Positions 47,901 to 54,949 of a stretch of DNA of 64,000 bases are shown here, one piece after another. This stretch comes from Diplonema papillatum (taxonomy: Eukaryota; Euglenozoa; Diplonemea; Diplonemida; Diplonemidae), in NCBI GenBank assembly GCA_030068145.1, contig JAPJBO010000810.1, forward strand, positions 40,047-104,046, in the 5' to 3' direction. Every line of letters starts with the position of its first letter. Positions within the stretch are counted from its first letter, which is position 1. The notes under the pieces are model-generated. The model was not told where the DNA came from. It saw only the letters and a list, made by a program, of their open reading frames with translations, and made no database searches. The position numbers and the translations under genes were made by a program.

Positions 47901-50900
47901 AAAAGTCTTGACCAGACTACCTGTGCTGTACTACGACCGCCAGTAGCCCAGTCGCAGAATGGGGAAATTAGCAAACTTTAATGGCATAATGGGGAAATTA
48001 GCGCCACTTTAATAGCATAATGGGGAAATTAGCACCACTTTACTGGGGGGGGTCGAATACAAGAGGTACCTCTTCTATTCGGCGTGCCGATCCTGCAATT
48101 TTCCCGAAAAAGAAATGGAAAAAAGTACCGCAAACCCGGAAACCGCGGGAACTCCCTTCTTCTTGAAAGACGCACATAATTTGTGGTCCCCGGGTCTATT
48201 TTGCCTCTTGTATTCAAGGTACCTCTTCTATTCAAGGTAGTTCGACCATAGCATAATGGGGAAATTAGCAACTTTAATAGCATAATGGGGAAATTAGCAA
48301 ACTTTAATAGCATAATGGGGAATGTCCCCCCCAAAGTGGAAAAACTATCGGTTCCCATTTGACAATGTCTGGGCTGTCCAATCACGCTCCAGCTGCCCTG
48401 CGGAAGTGAAAGGCCAACGAACCACAAAACAATCATTCGTTTTCGGGTCTATTTTCCACGGTTCTCTTCATCGGAGCAAGAGACGAGCAAAAAAACGGCG
48501 AAAAAGGTCACCAGCGGGAGAATGACACCAACCAGGGAATCGATTCGCGTCCACCCCATTGCAACCCTGGCGTGGAAACCCACTGGTCTGCATGTTGTAA
48601 AGATTCACGAACCACGCACATACTATCTGATCCCCAGGTCCATTTTTCATGGATCTCTTCATCGGAGCTGATCACGAGCAAAAACTCGCCGAAAAAGGTC
48701 TGCTACGTGGACCAGCGAAGAAATGTCACCAGCCAGGGGATCGACACCCGTCCTTGCCAATGCGCACCTGGTGGTTTCCACGCCCGGCGTTCTGCATCTG
48801 ATAAGACCCACAAGCCACGCACGTACTTTGTGGTCCCCGGGTCTGTATTTCACCGTTCTCTTCACCGGAGCTGAGTACGAGCAAAATTTCGCCGGAAAAT
48901 ATCTGCAACGTGGACCAGCGAAGGGATGTCACCCACCAGGGGATGGATACCCGCCCTTCCCAATGCAAACCTGGTGGGTTCCACGCCCGGTGCCCTGCAT
49001 CTCATAAAGACCCACGATCCATGCACATAACTTTCGATCCCCGGGTTTATTTTTCACGAATCTCTCCATCGGAGCTGATCACGAGCAAAATTTCGTCGAA
49101 AAAGGTCTGCTGCATGGACCAGCGAAGAAATACCACCACCCGGGGGATCGATACCCGTCCTTCCCATCGAATCCCAATGCAAACCTGGTGGGTTCCACGC
49201 GGTGCCCTCCGCCTTGTAAGGACTCACGAACCATGACCTACTTTATGGTCTCCGGGTCCATATTTCACGGATCTCGTCATCGAAGCTGATCGCGAGCTAA
49301 AATTCATCGAAAAAGGTCTGCTACGTGGACCAGCGAAGAAATGTCATCAGCCAGGGGATCGATACCCGTCCTTTCCAATGCAAGCCTGATGGTTGCCACT
49401 CCCGGTTCCCTGCAACTTGCAAGGCCCCGCAAACCAGCAAACCACGCACATACTCTTAGCACCCCGAGTCAAATTTTCACGGATCTCTTCATCGGAGCTG
49501 ATCGCGAGCAAAAATTCGTCAAAAAAGGTCTGCTACGACAGCCTGTGTGGATCGGCAAAAAAATCCCAGCCAGTCTGAGCCACCAATGGCTGGTGGCTGC
49601 CACTGACTGCCCGTGGCTGTCACCTACACTGACCAGGGGTCGAAAAAAGCCGGAAAAAGGCATTTCGTCACGTTTCTTTGCATTTTTTCGCATTTTTTGG
49701 CCCTAAATACCGGTACATTTCCAGTTTCGGACACAATCCATTTTTTCCACTTTTTGAGCTACCACGAGCTACCGGGAGCTACCCGGTAGCTCTGGTAGCT
49801 CAGCTACCGGTAGCTGGTAGCCAGCCCCCACACTGTATTTAGCCCTAACGTTGAAACGACAGGATGAGCAGCTGGACGAAGGTGAGACGTTCGAAAAGAT
49901 GGAAATGGAGAAGCTTACACGAGAAGATCCCGATGCATTGGAATTCTACAAGTATGTTCGAGTCTTCGGTCAATTTCACATTTCACTCATTCCACGAAAA
50001 CGTGTCACAGATTTTGCTTCGTGCAAAATTCGGATTTTTTTTTTGGATGGAAAGAGCTATCCACCGTATTATTTCCACGGCGTGTATCGGCACCTTTCTG
50101 GAACTCGGTACAGCCAAAAATCTGACCCGAGATGGCACTTAGACGTTTTCCGGGCGATTTTCGACCCCCAAAAAAAACACCCTTCGGGGAATCGCCCGGA
50201 ACCATAAGTGAGTGTGCTACCCGTTAGACCACGGGCAAAAAAAAAAGCGGGGGGTTTTTTTTTGGAGCGCGGGACACTGTACAAGCCATGTTGGTACCTT
50301 AGCTTGCCCGAACTTTGCTTCACTAGAACTTAGCTTCGCCCGAACTTTGCTTCGCCAGAACTTTACTGTTTCCCGAACTTAGCTGCTGCCTCCAGTCTCG
50401 CCTCGCGCCGGCCTTTAGCCGAGCGCACGTACTTGCCATCTGTAGGTGCGGAAATTGTCGGTTTCAAGTCGAAATAATTTGCGTTTCTGACGATGGATCT
50501 CCAGGTAACCGAAGAACGATGTTACTGGGGGGGGTCGAATACAGGAGGTACCTTGAATAGAAGAGGTACCTTGAATACAAGAGGCATTTTGGAAATCTGG
50601 CAAGAAGTTGGATTTTTCTTGGTCCGCATAACAGACCTTTTTCGACGGTTTTCTGATCGTGATGAGCTCCGATGAAACGTGAAAAATAGACCCGGGGACC
50701 AAAAGTTATGTGCATGATTCGTGGGTCTTTACCAGATGCGGGGCACCGGGCGCGGAACCCACAGGGTTTCAATGGAAAGGACGGGAATCGACCCACTGGT
50801 CGGTGCATTTCTTTGCTGGCCCGTGTAGCAGACCTTTTTCGGCGAATTTGTGCTCGCGTTCAGCTCCGATGAAGAGAACGGTGAAAAATAGACCCGGGGG

Positions 50901-51846
50901 CCACAAATTACGTGCGTCTTTCAAGAAGAAGGGAGTTCCCGCGGGCTCCGGGTTTGCGGTACTTTTTTCCATTTCTTTTTCGGGAAAATTGCAGGATCGG
51001 CACGCCGAATAGAAGAGGTACCTCTTGTATTCGACCCCCCCCAGTAACACACCAGACTCACACCGCAGTCCTGTCTGCAGACACTCAGGTTCCGCGCTGA
51101 TGATGGTCCGCCTTATGTGTCCGTGGCTTAAAGGACCGAAACACGGCGCAGACGGGACCAGTGCGGTGTTGAGCACATACCCATTCCAAGCACGTTCTTG
51201 CAATCCCCCCATTCCAGTAGGGTACTTCGCGTAACGCGACTTGCTGCCCTCAGCACGCAGGATTACTTCCTCGCACTCTTTTCCTTTTGGTACTTCAACC
51301 ATTGGTGCTGCACACGGCAACCCCATGTCCACTGTGCTCTGCGGAGTTTACTTCGCAGATTGCCACCGTAAAAAGAAGACAAGTCAGTACTGCCTAGCGA
51401 GTCGCAGTCACAATCAGGGCGAGTGCCCTGAGTTTTTTAACTGATTGCTCAGACACGGTTGTAGGGGCCTTCTCCCCGTGACGGATTCGCCTGTGCTCTA
51501 GTAGCACGGGTGGTCCTGGCTGTGACGAGCGACGAACAGCCGCCTGACAAACCCGACTCACACCGCAGTCCTGTCTGCAGACACTCAGGTTCCGCGCTGA
51601 TGATGGTCCGCCTTATGTGTCCGTGGCTTAAAGGACCGAAACACGGCGCAGACGGGACCAGTGCGGTGTTGAGCACATACCCATTCCAAGCACGTTCTTG
51701 CAATCCCCCCAGTAACACGCCAATCTACACCTGCTTCAGCACTGCTGTATTAGGACTTAACAATGACCTGCAGGGCGCAAAAGATGACGCTGGTGAAAAC
51801 GCGAACCACCAAGCGAGGGGCAGGCTGGGCAGCAGCCCGGAAATGA
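23949..51846 (+). CDS. KIF9: Kinesin-9 motor protein (KIF9/KLP1-like), six exons over 28 kb
   Basis: Exons 23949-24255, 25140-26039, 26425-26789, 27141-27572, 49863-49951 and 51774-51846 sum to 2,166 nt, 722 codons including the stop, with matching phases at every junction. The motor comes first: VKVVLRTRPTEYFA, P-loop GQTGAGKT (residues 91-98), switch I NNASSRSH (209-216) and switch II DLAGSE (from 244). HNASQERVF and GFNGTIMAYGQTGAGKT are typical of kinesin-9. After the motor come coiled-coil segments (DAYEDFKQNEGAELVKNMKN) and a short tail: DEQLDEGETFEKMEMEKLTR is exon 5 and AQKMTLVKTRTTKR the last exon. Kinesin-9 works in the central pair or axoneme of motile flagella. At 721 residues it is near the usual family length. 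Intron 4 is 22,290 bp and intron 5 is 1,822 bp; both are full of mobile DNA. Confidence 0.9.
24194..24534 (+). repeat. Four tandem 85-bp copies of the P-loop exon end plus splice donor
   Basis: The segment from CTTCAATGGCACCATCATGG through the GQTGAGKT codons, the donor ATGACAG/GTACTC and 28 intronic bases is repeated exactly four times at period 85, with one T/A change in the last copy. The first copy is the functional exon end. The other three lie in intron 1, each with a donor but no preceding AG acceptor, so they should be spliced out. Confidence 0.95.
24768..25046. repeat. Poly-C and poly-G tracts in kinesin intron 1
   Basis: Runs of 12 to about 20 C occur at 24772-24797, 24954-24967 and 24982-24991. 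A G run at 25031-25046 could pair with them. Confidence 0.85.
27045..27140 (+). repeat. Intron-associated repeat (introner-like), copy in kinesin intron 3
   Basis: This 3' end of intron 3 matches 58908-59005 in a PDI intron. Shared words are CTTTCTTGCTC, ACGGTCACACGGAGACCCTA and GCGAACTTT followed by CTCTAAAAA. Shorter echoes are at 26165-26180 (kinesin intron 2, CCCGGAGTTTCAAGCGAA) and 16105-16165 (intergenic). Confidence 0.7.
27790..28745 (+). repeat. Array U1: five tandem units of about 200 bp
   Basis: Units start near 27814, 28025, 28228, 28421 and 28622 with the word GGGTCTATTTTTCACGGATC, then CTTCATCGGAGCTGATCGCG, a GGACCAGCGGGAAAATG box, GGGGATCGATACCCGTCC, and CCACGCCCGGTGCCCTGCA. 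Spacing is 194-212 bp. The GGATCGATACCC box resembles a tRNA T-arm. The same unit recurs at 48437-49545 (six units, same strand) and in inverted pieces at 35700-36080 and 50610-50900. Confidence 0.88.
29323..29690 (+). mobile_element. Solo left terminus of a D-type element (D2)
   Basis: The tip GGGTCAAATCCC is followed by 12 repeats of a 30-bp unit beginning CCCATTCACGAGCATGCTCA and ending AACTTTTTG. The array is nearly identical, unit for unit, to the left end of element D at 42863-43255. No matching right end follows, so this copy is truncated. Confidence 0.82.
30136..30245. mobile_element. Decayed palindromic MITE related to the one at 23.0 kb
   Basis: CAATTGTAATA near the left faces TATTACAATTG near the right, with an inner GGGGGGGTCTGAGACCCCCC foldback. 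The right tip CCAATTACAATTG-type with CCCCCCCCTGTA matches the 23039 palindrome tip. Confidence 0.5.
30265..30340. mobile_element. E-family terminus fragment (E3)
   Basis: AGCCACAAGGTTTGTGGCTA through CTTGTGGCTGACAGCTATG matches the end of elements E1 and E2 almost base for base. Only one end is present. Confidence 0.8.
30341..30609. mobile_element. C-family interior and right-edge fragment (C2)
   Basis: From CGCATACCTGAATTATGCAC through GTTCGAATCCCACCCTGGGC to GTTCGAGAATGGGC it follows 34516-34708 of element C, with a longer middle segment. The final GAATTAGCCC of a C-type tip reappears at 40268-40277, on the far side of the B complex. B therefore probably landed in the end of this C copy. 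Confidence 0.65.
30619..32150. mobile_element. Element A: 1.53-kb TIR transposon with 29-bp terminal arrays
   Basis: Tips GGGCTAATTCCC and GGGAATTAGCCC are flanked on both sides by GGGGTAAAC (30610-30618 and 32151-32159), a 9-bp target duplication. The left array (to about 30786) repeats CCCATTATAGAAC with a 29-bp period ending AACTTTGTG or AACTTTTTG; the right array (from about 31968) is its reverse complement. Inside each array lies a further inverted match (GTCACTTC, then GACTCGATACC). The interior holds a 13-14 bp tandem array (ACCCAAGTTTGGG, 31107-31330) and a short C-like segment (GCTGATTCGAAGAC). No intact transposase was found. The uninterrupted target GTTTACCCC survives at the other end of B (40259-40267). 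Confidence 0.85.
31107..31330. repeat. 13-14 bp tandem repeat inside element A
   Basis: About 15 copies of ACCCAAGTTTGGG, a partly palindromic word, with occasional GGAACC variants. Scattered single copies appear at 27705-27735 and 31555-31625. Confidence 0.93.
33469..34832. mobile_element. Element C: 1.36-kb TIR transposon with 29-bp terminal arrays
   Basis: Tips GGGACAATTCCC and GGGAATTAGCCC are flanked by GTGAGAATG on both sides (33460-33468 and 34833-34841), a 9-bp duplication inside B's own array. The terminal unit begins CCCATTCTCGAACACT and ends AACTTTTTG, period 29; the first left unit is still A-like (CCCATTATAG). The minus strand encodes MTPEEERERLRAVSNAAANQ, homologous to a frame in E1 and E2. 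A T-arm-like GAGTTCGAATCCCACC sits at the inner edge of the right array. The empty site is preserved in B's right arm. Confidence 0.87.
34842..35172. repeat. Central palindrome of the B complex
   Basis: About 155 bases on each side of the CCCC at 34996-34999 are perfect or near-perfect reverse complements, made of B-type 29-bp repeats with differing middles (AGCTTGTGTGAGAATGG-type variants are mirrored exactly). Confidence 0.95.
35619..36161. mobile_element. Element K: 543-bp hAT-like MITE with U units inside
   Basis: Tips CAGTGTGGGGGCTGGCACC and GGTGCCAGCCCCCACACTG are flanked by CCCCGAG (35612-35618 and 36162-36168), a 7-bp duplication. B's left arm holds the empty site. Subterminal CACCGG repeats (GGTGCTCTCC, GAGCACCGG) fold back. 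The middle contains two inverted units of the 200-bp U repeat. It has no coding capacity. Confidence 0.83.
36484..38079. mobile_element. Element I: 1.6-kb TIR transposon with 30-bp terminal arrays
   Basis: TGCAGCGGG flanks both sides (36475-36483 and 38080-38088), a 9-bp duplication (10 if the neighbouring C is counted). Outer words AGGCGAAGT and ACTTCACCTC are inverted. The left array (36498-36675) repeats ACCATTCTATTACTATCCCC then AAACTTTTAT, period 30; the right array (37812-38035) is its complement. The interior (36690-37800) has partial open frames but no family I recognise. B's left arm shows the empty site (GCTGCAGTCTACC side). Confidence 0.82.
38426..40065. mobile_element. Element E1: 1.64-kb hAT-like transposon
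   Basis: Tips CATAGCTGTCAGCCACAAGG and the complement carry nested GCCACAAGGT/TAGCCAC words within about 95 bp. It sits in B's right array. No clean duplication is seen (GACTGTGTGAG against GACTACTGTGAG). It is almost identical to E2 in inverted orientation. A plus-strand frame (38678-38944) encodes SVTSYNTASNSRLEKFRKQQ and an acidic stretch; the minus strand has a MTPEEE frame shared with C. It is probably non-autonomous. Confidence 0.85.
40303..40374 (-). tRNA. tRNA-Lys(CUU)-like gene with C33
   Basis: On the minus strand a 72-nt cloverleaf can be drawn: acceptor GCCTCCC/GGGAGGT, D arm GCTC-AGTCGGTA-GAGC, anticodon stem CAAGG/CCTTG around loop CCCTTAA (anticodon CUU) and T arm GCGGG-TTCGAGC-CCCGC. 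A T6 run follows two bases after the acceptor stem, a plausible Pol III terminator. Position 33 is C where nearly all elongator tRNAs have U, so function is uncertain. It lies antisense inside kinesin intron 4, just outside the B complex. Confidence 0.8.
41027..42694. mobile_element. Element E2: 1.67-kb copy of E1, inverted, in the H gene
   Basis: Tips CATAGCTGTCAGCCACAAGG and complement, flanked by CTCGGGG on both sides (41020-41026 and 42695-42701), a 7-bp duplication. The sequence matches E1 over its whole length with few changes; E2 has an extra TCTGATAATAGTCAGGAGCT-type stretch. The H reading frame resumes exactly across the insertion. Confidence 0.88.
42863..44909. mobile_element. Element D: 2.05-kb TIR transposon with 30-bp terminal arrays, in the H gene
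   Basis: TGGAGAGTG flanks both sides (42854-42862 and 44910-44918), a 9-bp duplication. The right tip GGGTCAATTCCC (complement strand) is intact; the left tip has lost about 11 bases. The left array (42863-43255) and right array (44617-44909) are inverted and use the unit CCCATTCACGAGCATGCTCA then AAACTTTTTG. A truncated J element lies at 44397-44615. The middle (43260-44390) has no recognisable transposase. The H frame resumes after the duplication. Confidence 0.87.
45860..47436. mobile_element. Element G: long-TIR element (about 325-bp arms) inside F
   Basis: GGGCTGGTCGCCACACGGTT at 45860 and its complement ending at 47436 begin arms that stay alignable to about 46185 and 47110, through GAAAACCGGCCGCAATTGCC and GTGAAGCAACTCAC. 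The middle (46200-47090) is much richer in GC than the arms and includes the short repeat shared with 6490-6600. No transposase is seen and no clear target duplication. Confidence 0.8.
48040..48247. mobile_element. J2: truncated J-family element in the right array of F
   Basis: It begins TTACTGGGGGGGGTCGAATA and follows the J sequence (GATCCTGCAATTTTCCCG, then CCGGGTCTATTTT). It ends with CTATTCAAGGTAGTTCGACC, after which F's repeats resume. Another truncated copy is at 44397-44615 inside D. Confidence 0.72.
48437..49545 (+). repeat. Array U2: six tandem units of about 200 bp
   Basis: Units start near 48445, 48637, 48838, 49040, 49254 and 49466 with variants of GGGTCTATTTTTCACGGATC. They share all boxes of array U1 but are more diverged from one another. 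The array stands near the 3' end of the intron, mirroring U1 near the 5' end, in the same orientation. Confidence 0.86.
49610..49835. mobile_element. Right end of a K-type (hAT-like) MITE
   Basis: The terminus GGTAGCCAGCCCCCACACTG matches the K tip and is preceded by foldback AGCTACC/GGTAGCT words. The left end could not be placed. It ends 27 bp before kinesin exon 5. Confidence 0.5.
50205..50303 (-). repeat. Pol III-like / SINE-like sequence with A-rich tract
   Basis: On the minus strand GCCCGTGGTCTAACGGGTAG resembles a tRNA 5' half with an A box (TGGTCTAACGG). Upstream of it, GTACCAACATGGCTTGTACA and GTGTCCCGCGCTCC run into an A-rich tract. The same GTACAGTGTCCCGCGCTCC plus poly(A) occurs on the minus strand at 62204-62256, which suggests a retroposed family. 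Confidence 0.5.
50520..51049. mobile_element. Element J: 530-bp TIR MITE built around U units
   Basis: TGTTACTGGGGGGGGTCGAA and its complement form the ends. Internally there are GAGGTACCT/AGGTACCTC words and two U-type units in inverted orientation (GACCCGGGG...AGCTCCGATGAA...AAAAAGGTCTG read on the minus strand). It is non-coding and lies in kinesin intron 5. Confidence 0.78.
51055..51710. repeat. Direct repeat of 156 bp, copies exactly 500 bp apart
   Basis: 51055-51210 and 51555-51710 are identical by eye, from GACTCACACCGCAGTCCTGT to TTCTTGCAATCCCCCC. The first follows the J right tip; the second is followed by AGTAACAC, the same letters that end J. Confidence 0.92.
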
Positions 51847-53319
51847 CGCGTCCTGACGGCTTCAATCGAAAGCGCTGTTGATGGCAGAACGTCACGTGTT
51901 TGTGGTTGTCGAGAAGCCTAACTCCGCAAAAGGGCATGGCCCTGTTTTCGTGTGTGCAAAGCATGAAGGTGTTGCCCGATTTAGGGGATCTCGGGTCATG
52001 ACTTGCCCAGCCTTGACGACGAATCGGCCGTCGAGCAAGACAACAATCGTTCACTTCACTCAGAAGAAAAAGGTCCACCGCAAGCGGACGCAGAACAAGC
52101 GAGGGGAGGTCCCGACGGTCCTGGATATGCGGATGGCACGCGCCGTTCATCTGCAGTCAACCTCAGCAAAAGCTTCCCATCCCGGCTCCACCGTGCTCCA
52201 GCACCGGAGTGTACTGCGCGGTCAAAGTGTCGGTGCGGGTGAGTGTGATCACCTGTTTTTGCGAGTGCCACATAATGGACCACACAGTTTAACTCTACCC
52301 GGTGCGGGAGCACACCGTGCCGTGTAAATTCCTCGGTTGGCGCAAGCAGCTGGAAGCAGCGATGATGAAGGAAGTCCCCCTCCCCAAAAAAGACGAGCTG
52401 TAGCAGGTTTTCTGACCTTCGCTGTTTGCTCTGTTGGCATTTGGCATCGCACAGCGCCTGCTGCCTCCAGTTGCCGTGGGCTGGTACTTCCTCCCCCCCC
52501 CCCCCCCCCCTTCCCCCGCGAAATTTATGCGAACGCTTTGTGCAGTACGCCAGTCCGTTATTTTCTCAGTAGTCTTCGGTTTCGGAATCAAACAAGCTTG
52601 GGCAGCGGGAACTTTTGTGTCTTCCCCCTCGCGTTCTTCCCCGGTGGCCTTTTTTAGGAGTGCGTGAGCCCTCCGAAGAACGGCACATCACACTGGTTCC
52701 AGCTTACTGCGGCCCGGGACTCTGGGTTGCGTCCCCCTCCTTCTCTTGGTCGCCTGGTCTTGAATCTCGCTGGTTCGCCCCACGTGCAAGGCTCCCGCCC
52801 GCGAATACACACAGGGACCGTGCGAGAGGGGCGCGACCCACCCTGGGATCTCGACTCAGCAATAGCTCGTTTTGTTGTGTGAACAACACATGACGATCCT
52901 GCTGCCATGTCCACAGGCCCCGGATAATGCAGTCGTCTCTTTTTGAAGGAAGGGTTGTCCCTTGAAACGCTTCACGCGGGGACTTAACTATCCTGGAAAG
53001 CTGCACTTTCTTCGTGTAGTAGGGTGTTGTGGATATGCATGGAAAAAAAACAGGGGAGATCTCATTCTCTTGCAACCGGCCGTTAACCGCAATAGGTCTC
53101 CTAGACTAAAAGCCTCTGGCCGGCTGCTAGTGCGCAAATAAAAAACTTCCAGGGTAGGCGCTTGCGGCGCGCATTCGAAGCGTCAGCCAATACCCCTTCA
53201 CTGAGCGTCGCGAATGCTTATTGATCACATTTGCCGATCGTATCGTGTAGAGCAATCTGAAGGGTTCCCCACACAAAGGAATACAGACACCCAAAAACCC
53301 CGCCTGTTACTGAGAAACC
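51847..53319. other. Intergenic between kinesin and peroxidase; possible small exons
   Basis: A hydrophilic plus-strand frame (about 51987-52238, including SLDDESAVEQDNNRSLHSEE) stays open to a good donor (GTGAGT at 52239). A frame at 52350-52403 reads LEAAMMKEVPLPKKDEL and stops. I cannot link them in one frame, so no gene is called. 52655-52760 is an inverted relative of the repeat at 55925-56165. A 23-base poly-C run lies at 52492-52510. Confidence 0.4.
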
Positions 53320-54264
53320 ATGTTTTCCCGCATGCTCCGCTCGAGAGGCGCGGTCGCGGCGCTCGCGTTCGGGACCGGAACGGCTTTCGCGTTCAACGGC
53401 AAGGCGGTGAGCGAGACGAGTGCGTTTTCGCTGAGCTCGCTGAACCCGTTCGCGCCGAAGGAGGACTTCGACAAGGAGACGCTGCGGCGGGTGCGGGCGA
53501 AGGTCGCGGCGATCCTCGACGACTTCCCTGAGGCGGGCCCGGAGATGGTCAGGTTGGCGTGGCATGCCAGCGGCACCTTCAGCCGCAAGAGCGGCGACGG
53601 AGGCAACCACGGGACCATGGACATCCCGTCGGAGTCCAGCGACCCGGCGAACGCCGGGCTCGACGTCCCGCGCAAGCACCTCGCGCCCCTGTGGACCGAG
53701 GCGAAAAAATTCTCGAAGGCCGACTTCTGGGTCCTCGCCGCCCTCATCGCGATCAACGAGATGGGCGGCCCTCAAATCCCGTTCTACTACGGCCGCGTGG
53801 ACGGCAAGAAGTGCCCGCCGACCGGCCGCCTCCCGGACGCCTCGAAGGGCTCCGACCACATCCGCGCCGTCTTCACGGACAACCTTGGGTTCAACGACCA
53901 GGAAATCGTAGCTCTGATGGGTGCGCATGCGATGGGCAGGTGCCACGCTGACCGGTCTGGGTTCGAAGGCCCGTGGACGCACGACCCGTATGGCTTCTCG
54001 AACGGCTACTACGGGGAGCTGCTCGGGAAGACGTGGGTTCCCAAGGTGTCGTCAGCGGGCAAGCATCAGTTTGAGGACAAGGAAACGCGGAGCCTGATGA
54101 TGCTCCCGACCGACTTGGCGATGATCAAGGACGAGAAGTTCCTGCCGTGGGTGAAGCTGTACGCAGAGGACAACGACAAGTTTTGCGAAGATTTCTCGAA
54201 GGCGTACACCAAGCTCATGAACCTTTCGTGGGTCGGCCTCAAAGGACCGATCACCGATTACTAA
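53320..54264 (+). CDS. Class I haem peroxidase, cytochrome c peroxidase-like
   Basis: A single exon of 314 residues. Class I catalytic residues are all present: distal RLAWHASG (Arg78, Trp81, His82), proximal ALMGAHAMGRCH (His203), the proximal Trp in LLGKTWVPK (Trp239, counterpart of yeast CcP Trp191) and LPTDLAMI (Asp265, counterpart of Asp235). GFEGPWTHDPYGF and the DKFCEDFSKAYTKLMNL end are closer to cytochrome c peroxidase than to plant ascorbate peroxidase. It reduces hydrogen peroxide; the electron donor is not decided by sequence. The N-terminus (MFSRMLRSRGAVAALAFGTG, then TAFAF) is a targeting sequence. The AFAF recalls the ASAFAP motif of secondary plastids, but a mitochondrial role is also possible. 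Confidence 0.92.
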   Translation: MFSRMLRSRGAVAALAFGTGTAFAFNGKAVSETSAFSLSSLNPFAPKEDFDKETLRRVRAKVAAILDDFPEAGPEMVRLAWHASGTFSRKSGDGGNHGTMDIPSESSDPANAGLDVPRKHLAPLWTEAKKFSKADFWVLAALIAINEMGGPQIPFYYGRVDGKKCPPTGRLPDASKGSDHIRAVFTDNLGFNDQEIVALMGAHAMGRCHADRSGFEGPWTHDPYGFSNGYYGELLGKTWVPKVSSAGKHQFEDKETRSLMMLPTDLAMIKDEKFLPWVKLYAEDNDKFCEDFSKAYTKLMNLSWVGLKGPITDY

Positions 54265-54949
54265 GTGTTGCGGTGAACGTCCTCGGGAGTAGCTACGGTG
54301 CCACCCAGCGTTAACGACAGCCATCGTCCCATGAGGTGTAATTCAACTTGGAAGAGCCGATCTCCCGGAAAAAGCCGCTGTTTTTACGCGTTCGCCATCA
54401 TTAAAAGGTGACGGTTGGCACTGTTTGGTGTGTTGAACAGGTGAATGGCAGGCGCGCCCGCATGCATTCGGGATGCTGAATAATGTACTGTTATTTTGCT
54501 GTTCTCCCGCTGTTTCAAGGAACACACACCCTTTCTCTCTCTCGTCCCTCTGGGGTTTTTTTCTTTGTCGCCCAGTCGGTCGTTTCCACCTTTTTCCCCT
54601 AAAAACCCCCCTCGAGCTTTCCTACCTAGCTGGAATGTCTCTGATGGGCCCGTAGCTTCGGTGGGCTTGATCCGAATGGCTTGGCATTTGTGCTACGGAC
54701 CAGGAGACGTTCTTCCGTGACCAGACTTGCTCACGGACTAGAACGCCACTTGCTGCCAGCTACAAGTCTGGCAACCTTACTCAGTCGGGTTCCATCTCGG
54801 AAACAGCGAACCGGTGTTTTGAGCAAAATCCGGTCTTTTGAATACCAGCGCCCTGGCCTAAAGCATTCGGAACGCACGCCCTTGCTGCTTCATTGGCTCG
54901 AATGAGTCGTTTATGAGATTTTTCTTTGTTTGTTCCAGGACGTATCACG

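Larger units (their letters stand above)
45338..48327. mobile_element. Element F: TIR transposon with 30-31 bp terminal arrays, carrying G and J2
   Basis: The left array (45338-45515) repeats CCCCATTATGCTATTAAAGT then TTGCTAATTT; the right array (47958-48030, continued 48247-48327) is the complement, split by J2. Tips are GGGTGATTCCCC and GGGGAATGTCCC. No matching duplication was found, so one flank may be altered. The left interior minus strand (45590-45880) reads a Cys-containing piece (DSDTVECRCGG) that may be transposase. Confidence 0.75.
27573..49862. other. 22.3-kb kinesin intron 4 filled with nested DNA transposons
   Basis: Donor GTTTGC at 27573 and acceptor GAAACGACAG at 49862 bound the intron; phase 0 is kept from AAPDEE to DEQLDE. 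It contains the arrays and elements listed below and no supported host exon. A tRNA-like gene lies on the opposite strand at 40303-40374. The kinesin's other introns are 351 bp to 1.8 kb. Confidence 0.85.
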
